Positions 63,801-64,000 of a stretch of 64,000 nt of DNA are shown here, piece by piece. A program made the position numbers and the translations under genes. Under the pieces are notes generated by a model. The model did not search any database. It saw only the letters and a list, made by a program, of their open reading frames with translations, and was not told where the DNA came from. The stretch is from Methanomicrobiales archaeon (lineage in GTDB: Archaea; Halobacteriota; Methanomicrobia; Methanomicrobiales; Methanospirillaceae): contig JANXYM010000002.1 in assembly GCA_025350045.1 (NCBI GenBank), positions 1 to 64,000 on the forward strand. Direction: 5' to 3'. The first letter of the stretch is position 1. Each line of letters begins with the position of its first letter.

Positions 63801-64000
63801 TACGTCCGGATTATGTACTGGCCTTTTATGATAAGGGTCGTTCTCTCTTCCAGCTGGGTATGTATAAAGAGGCAACATTATCGTTTGAAAATGCCCTGTC
63901 CATTGAACCAAAAAATATTGATGCCCTGTACCAGAAAGGACGTGCACTTATCCTGCTCGGACAGTATGAAGATGCAATTGCGGCATTTGATCCAGCCCTG
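51869..64000 (+). CDS. Giant TPR-repeat protein, at least 4,044 residues (3' end outside window)
   Basis: One frame is open from the ATG at 51869 to the last base, exactly 4,044 codons without a stop. Translation at both ends and at sampled internal points shows TPR units of 34 residues, about 119 in all. Each has the pattern KGxALxxLGRYEEAIxAFDxALxIxP. There is no signal peptide, membrane helix or other domain so far; TPRs begin by residue 5, so it is probably cytosolic. GAGGT lies ten bases before the ATG. Some units are related at an 816-bp (8-TPR) spacing. It would form a very long superhelix, probably a scaffold; any C-terminal domain is beyond the window. A smaller relative lies at 11421-11888. 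Confidence 0.92.
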   Translation, partial: MNKSDAEAMLRQGIELYDLGRFHEAIVMFDRGLALFPKLAKAHYFKGIALYDLGKFEEAVTAYDLALSIEPGDPNAWYNKAATLAQMNRNEEALDACEQLLSIRSDNAEAWILKGIALYELGRFKEAISAYDHALTIDPKHAKVFYNKGIALGDIGRHHEAINAYDKAIEIVPGYARAYYNRGISLYEIGKYDEALKAFEKAHELDPADIWVWYYRCFILAKQERYEEAAQSAAKFLEHEHDHADIWTINGISLVKIGKFGDAITALDQALLLNPQVADAWYHKGLAHNQLQQYSDAISAFDKAAELSPAHAQTYYNRGIAYAFLNDYDLAVQDFDRTLSFDQSNADAFYLKGVSSINISSYDEALEAFNHAIEQNEDHAASYYYRGVALTRLGRYKDALDSFDSAQTLDPECVPAMYQKGLSYAHLGRFAEAITAYDFALQIRPAYADALYHKGFALARLGRNTEAIGAFDQTLAEQPQNPQAYHQKGLLLAKLGKYEDSVDAYLKSIEIKPSYAQAFYDLGLAYAKLEQPAEAIKAFESAIAINPNYVNAYYNRGLAFASLGQYREAFDAFDQAAEIDPSHTLTLYQRGIMLMHLESYDEALDAFDCVLALSPQNAGALYEKAMALVHLSRLEEAILVFDEALEQNPSLINAWFHKGITLASLGMQIDAIVAFDKVIILNPKHAEASVRKGIALVNLNRFGEAIVLFNRSLEDNPRDVWAWCYKGVALLSLNRCDEAIRSFDKAVEINSQFSYAYYERGNALLLTNRLQEAIGSYDLALDIEPDNEEVLFQKGHALIKNEQYDEAIKTFELVIARDSRNIDALYEKAQALFHIGRFKDAVLVFDTVIDIDPAYLKAQYFRAKSLLLINNYDDAVIAFDRVLAISPLDVAAAYEKGTALLHLRRFEEANISFNQALEQDPALVDAWLKKGITLSHLGLGERSVEAFERAIALNPQLTEATVKKGVALVNLSRYSDAVTILNLALEDDAGNILAWYYSGLALAALDQTAKAVKAFDRVLEINRRCAPAWYERGIALARIGKHLEAVLSYDQALEISPDDPHTLYHKGLALAQRERYDDAIKAFERAITFQPENGPAYYYLGISLAGRERYDEAIRAFDQALHIDPSNAPAYHFRGIALIQSERYEDAVSTFEQAIERDPANPQSYHYLGIAYLQSKHYENALDALIKSTDMDPSLSDGYMYQGMAFAHLDRHEEAVVSLDKSLSANPSQMEALIYRAESLIYLKRYADAIETDDHILSLNPTLVDIWMQKGTAYVSLGKKPEALIAFTKALEIDSNLSEGWVKKGHVLYDMGKTQDAINAYTRGLDINPSLQDIWIRKGDALNELGKTDDAIVAYAKAVKIDPGKEDGWVKSGRAYYDLGRYQDAIDAFDNAITLNQRSIEAFHYKGLSLEKINRVEESIHVFEVLLEIDPANSDAQYHKGLALAKLGDHQDAIVAYDKTIALQPSAQVWYYKGRSLTEIGKYKDAIDAFSSALAIEPALTEAYYYRGYSYLKQGKYPEAIDSFDRNLERDSSNAQGYFNRGIALQKLDRHKEALEAFDKALIYDPENALAFYHKGQSYAYLEMFSEAVFSFDKTLRLKPKYTDARLKKGQALYHLGKLRESIKDFDRTIHENPRNSFAYYHKARALSDLGNFTEANEAFDRALEINPALIEAHLHKGLGLLKLSLFDDAVLSFDLALEIDPDLQSAHYHRGYALAKTGRYKDAITAFDRALSLLPTDVSAVYEKGLSLYSLGLYRDALDSFDRTLELKPQTADAAFYKALALHDLGRNEDSLASAERAIEINPDFSGAWYRKGVAHLDLEQYDKAVEALNRTIELDKTNAQAHFDKGLALIHQENPAKAIESFDQVLDLIPGYAPAFYQKGIALSLIGMYEEAVLSFNIALEITPDNADALYQKGRALAHLENYPGAIIVFSEANKIEPKRADIVYQKGLSHALLVQHDDAVVSFDRALEIDPGYTDALYQKGLSLAELGRFAESIDALSRTLETRPKIANAWLIKGFCLAAEERYQEAILSYNNALDIESNNAHSWFYKGRAQLSLDALSDAAGSFDQALVNQPAFGEAFYYKGVALFRLGNFSDAAAAFEQANGLIPDFEPAYLQRGRALFVLERYPEAAEAFSKVIADDPKDIIALYGQARAFDKLESYDNAVQSYNRVNSLDPSCERAFLYKGMAQVKLQHTLEAVESFDHTLEINPVNIDALSGKGRSLVELRMYEEAVKSFDALLAINPDTVDILYEKGLALTRMKRADAALEVFNQCIALGLDTSRVHAEKGFVLFELGKYPDAVLSFDRALSVDSNDAPSSLAKGMALAEIGLHNDAISAFDAALLIDPENGQAHRGRGISLVKLRRYEDAVISLDHALEYDKANPDILTCKGYSLYRLNRFKESVEALGKSLKQRPQDIRTLFFRAKAYMHLKRWEDAITLFEKVLAIDPRHAAAWYYKGLGYAKMVLFDDALHAYENALVNDSSCVVAWFEKAETLQKTERFEESLPAYDRTLELNSRHQNAAYHKGLALFILGRNDEAIGAFDQALTIGGETSRITFSRGHALMVAGRYQESLSSLDRSIELEPDDSASWYEKGQVMALLGDFRGAVSAFEKTLEMNPKDAHAAFGKGEALLALGQNEDAITAYGMTLSLDSAFADAAYGKGLALAHLENYPEAIKSFDYTLEYVPEHARAHYQKGLSLNIIGKYEKAIREFKTALTQESSLYDAIYQSGLAYAQLGKHENALRAFDQMLEHSPVNAPVLYQRALALTKLHRFEESLPALDLALEFNPDLPDTAYQKGLVLATLERYEEAITAFEKAITLGQDDAQIQFNLAHALLVIGRYKEALHSLNRSIEFAPDDAGTWFEKGQVLALLEDFSGVVDAFTRTLELSPKDAHAAFGKGQALCKLGRDEEAISAFDLTLSLDSAFADAAYARGLTFAHLGNYPGAIKSFDYTLEYLPTHAGAHYQKGLSLMAIGKYEKAIKEFKTALAHDSSVHDAIYQSGLAYAQLGKPENALQLFDKMLELSPDDATVMYQRALALTKLNRFSEALTPIESALDRENNRAEVWILKGSALYECERYLESLDAFDRALALKPDDSTSWYRKGKSYLQLERTKDAIQCFDRVLSSDPACAPAGFRKGSAHLSMGEFGPAVDALSQALEIRPGSANGWYDRGIALFELGRFEEAVASYDHALAINPKYANACYDKGVALTRLNRDMDAISAFDRATGIDPHFATAFFDTGLANIRLSYYKEAITAFDKGILIDASYAPAYYHKGMALVHIKKFKEAIGSFDNAISLDGGNYEVWYNRGLALTETRQFERAAEAFDKAIGFNPEKYDPYFEKGCTLFRLSRYEDAIVAFLQALSLDDSQRDGHYAAARTYVVLRRFEDAVHSFDRTIACDPGFADAYLAKALALEELGRFDEEITTLSSMLSLNPAHAAAWYHTGFAYERLLKDEEAVAAFEKARTGDPYNISLLLSEGRILGRLEKYEDAIHILDIALGREPDNGEILFEKGQALARLERYDESADTLAAAAAHLPRRFEPPYEQGLSLVILGRYEEAAAAFDTALLLNGTNPAIWAEKGSVLLHLTRYSEAIDALSKATSYNPDDHRAFLEQGMAFAHLGKMENALRAYDRVIQLRPGDARALYEKGLALFHLKKFTEAVRTLEESLKAVPDNTAALYYRSAALAEAGDYVKSAEAYGQLLSLTPDNADAWLEQGLILAKIDRHDEAVMAFDQCLSFKPDSFAAVYNKARSLDLLHHTKEAITGYTQALSLDPAHAKTHHFKGIALYRLGRFEEAAKEHDLALEIDPVFGEALYHKGRSLAAMGMYREAVKTFEKSLVIEKNYAAVYFDKGLALAHLGRHEDAIIAFNKNIDLDSGNAQAYYNKGLSLAATGLLTDAIDAFDRMLHIDPLSIDGGLHRGRALADLSRYNDAIEAYVRVLEIDTSNAEAWYLKGSALYALGGYEDAIEAYARALEIRPDYVLAFYDKGRSLFQLGMYKEATLSFENALSIEPKNIDALYQKGRALILLGQYEDAIAAFDPAL
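53690..55005 (+). repeat. 8-TPR-spaced internal duplication A
   Basis: About 500 bp from 53690 resemble the sequence exactly 816 bp later (54506-55005). For example, a GCCTGG at 53828 corresponds to one at 54644, and the block around TATGAGCGGGGCAATGCAC corresponds to TATGAACGGGGAATTGCAC. The similarity exceeds that between neighbouring TPRs. Boundaries are approximate. The copies have diverged substantially. Confidence 0.6.
59330..60961 (+). repeat. 8-TPR tandem duplication B (2 x 816 bp)
   Basis: Two direct copies, approximately 59330-60145 and 60146-60961, are offset by 816 bp, or 8 TPR units (272 residues). Shared landmarks include CCAAAGGATGCTCATGCAGC (59726) against CCAAAGGACGCACATGCGGC (60542). 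TTCCGCATTCGCTGACGCAG is identical in both, and so is GAGAAAGGACAGGTA. Divergence is mostly at third positions, so the duplication is real but not very recent. Exact ends are uncertain. Confidence 0.75.

Noticed and set aside
51869-64000. CRISPR-like regular repetition
   Set aside because: The periodicity is 102 bp of protein-coding TPR units with third-position divergence, not short identical repeats with spacers. No CRISPR array is seen anywhere in the window.

Overview
The window is best read as chromosomal DNA of a methanogenic euryarchaeon. Archaeal markers are TATA-box promoters, oligo-T terminators, CCA-less tRNA genes, a pyruvoyl-dependent arginine decarboxylase, a 6-phospho-3-hexuloisomerase, an M42 aminopeptidase, a HypD, and an anaerobic cobalamin (cbi) operon. 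Bacterial-type MutS/MutL, PEGA and TPR proteins, and the mixed archaeal/bacterial gene stock, suggest Methanomicrobiales (Methanoregula-like). That placement is inference; there is no rRNA in the window.

Layout. 1-4.6 kb: potassium transport (Kup, TrkH) with an AI-2E-type permease. 4.6-7.25 kb: a TraB-family protein flanked by non-coding DNA that holds GC-rich dispersed repeats and MITE-like pieces sharing ends with the IS at 18 kb. 7.25-11.9 kb: sparse genes (a small unknown, an AIM24-like protein, an AbiTii-like protein, a 4-TPR protein) and a 1.6-kb non-coding stretch. 11.95-17.7 kb: overlapping cbiT-L-F-G-H-C-D-E operon for the corrin ring. 17.8-19 kb: a small membrane protein and a 990-bp IS5-like element whose transposase is split by a -1 frameshift. 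19-25.5 kb: DNA repair block (MutY-like glycosylase without Fe-S cysteines, MutL, MutS) followed by an M50-like membrane protease. 25.6-32.8 kb: single housekeeping and accessory genes, including a 2H-phosphoesterase/metallophosphoesterase fusion, an MBL-rhodanese protein and PdaD.

32.9-41.0 kb (minus strand): a six-gene operon, in transcription order acetyl-CoA synthase, CFeSP small subunit, CFeSP large subunit, RACo-type activator, core methionine synthase, CooC/AcsF-type ATPase. The synthase has the long bacterial architecture and a complete A-cluster cysteine set, but no CO dehydrogenase gene is present. The genes together make, activate and use a methylated corrinoid iron-sulfur protein, with both acetyl-CoA and methionine as possible products; the cbi operon would supply the corrinoid.

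41-51.7 kb: a PEGA surface protein, an ACT-ACT-MBL protein, HxlB, aminotransferase, M42 peptidase, tRNA-Arg(CCG), HypD, MscS, tRNA-Thr(GGT) preceded by a structured RNA element, and a frameshifted aminotransferase. 51.87 kb to the window end: one uninterrupted reading frame of at least 4,044 codons made of about 119 TPR repeats. It carries 8-TPR (816-bp) internal duplications, and an inverted repeat brackets its TATA box. The gene is cut by the window edge.
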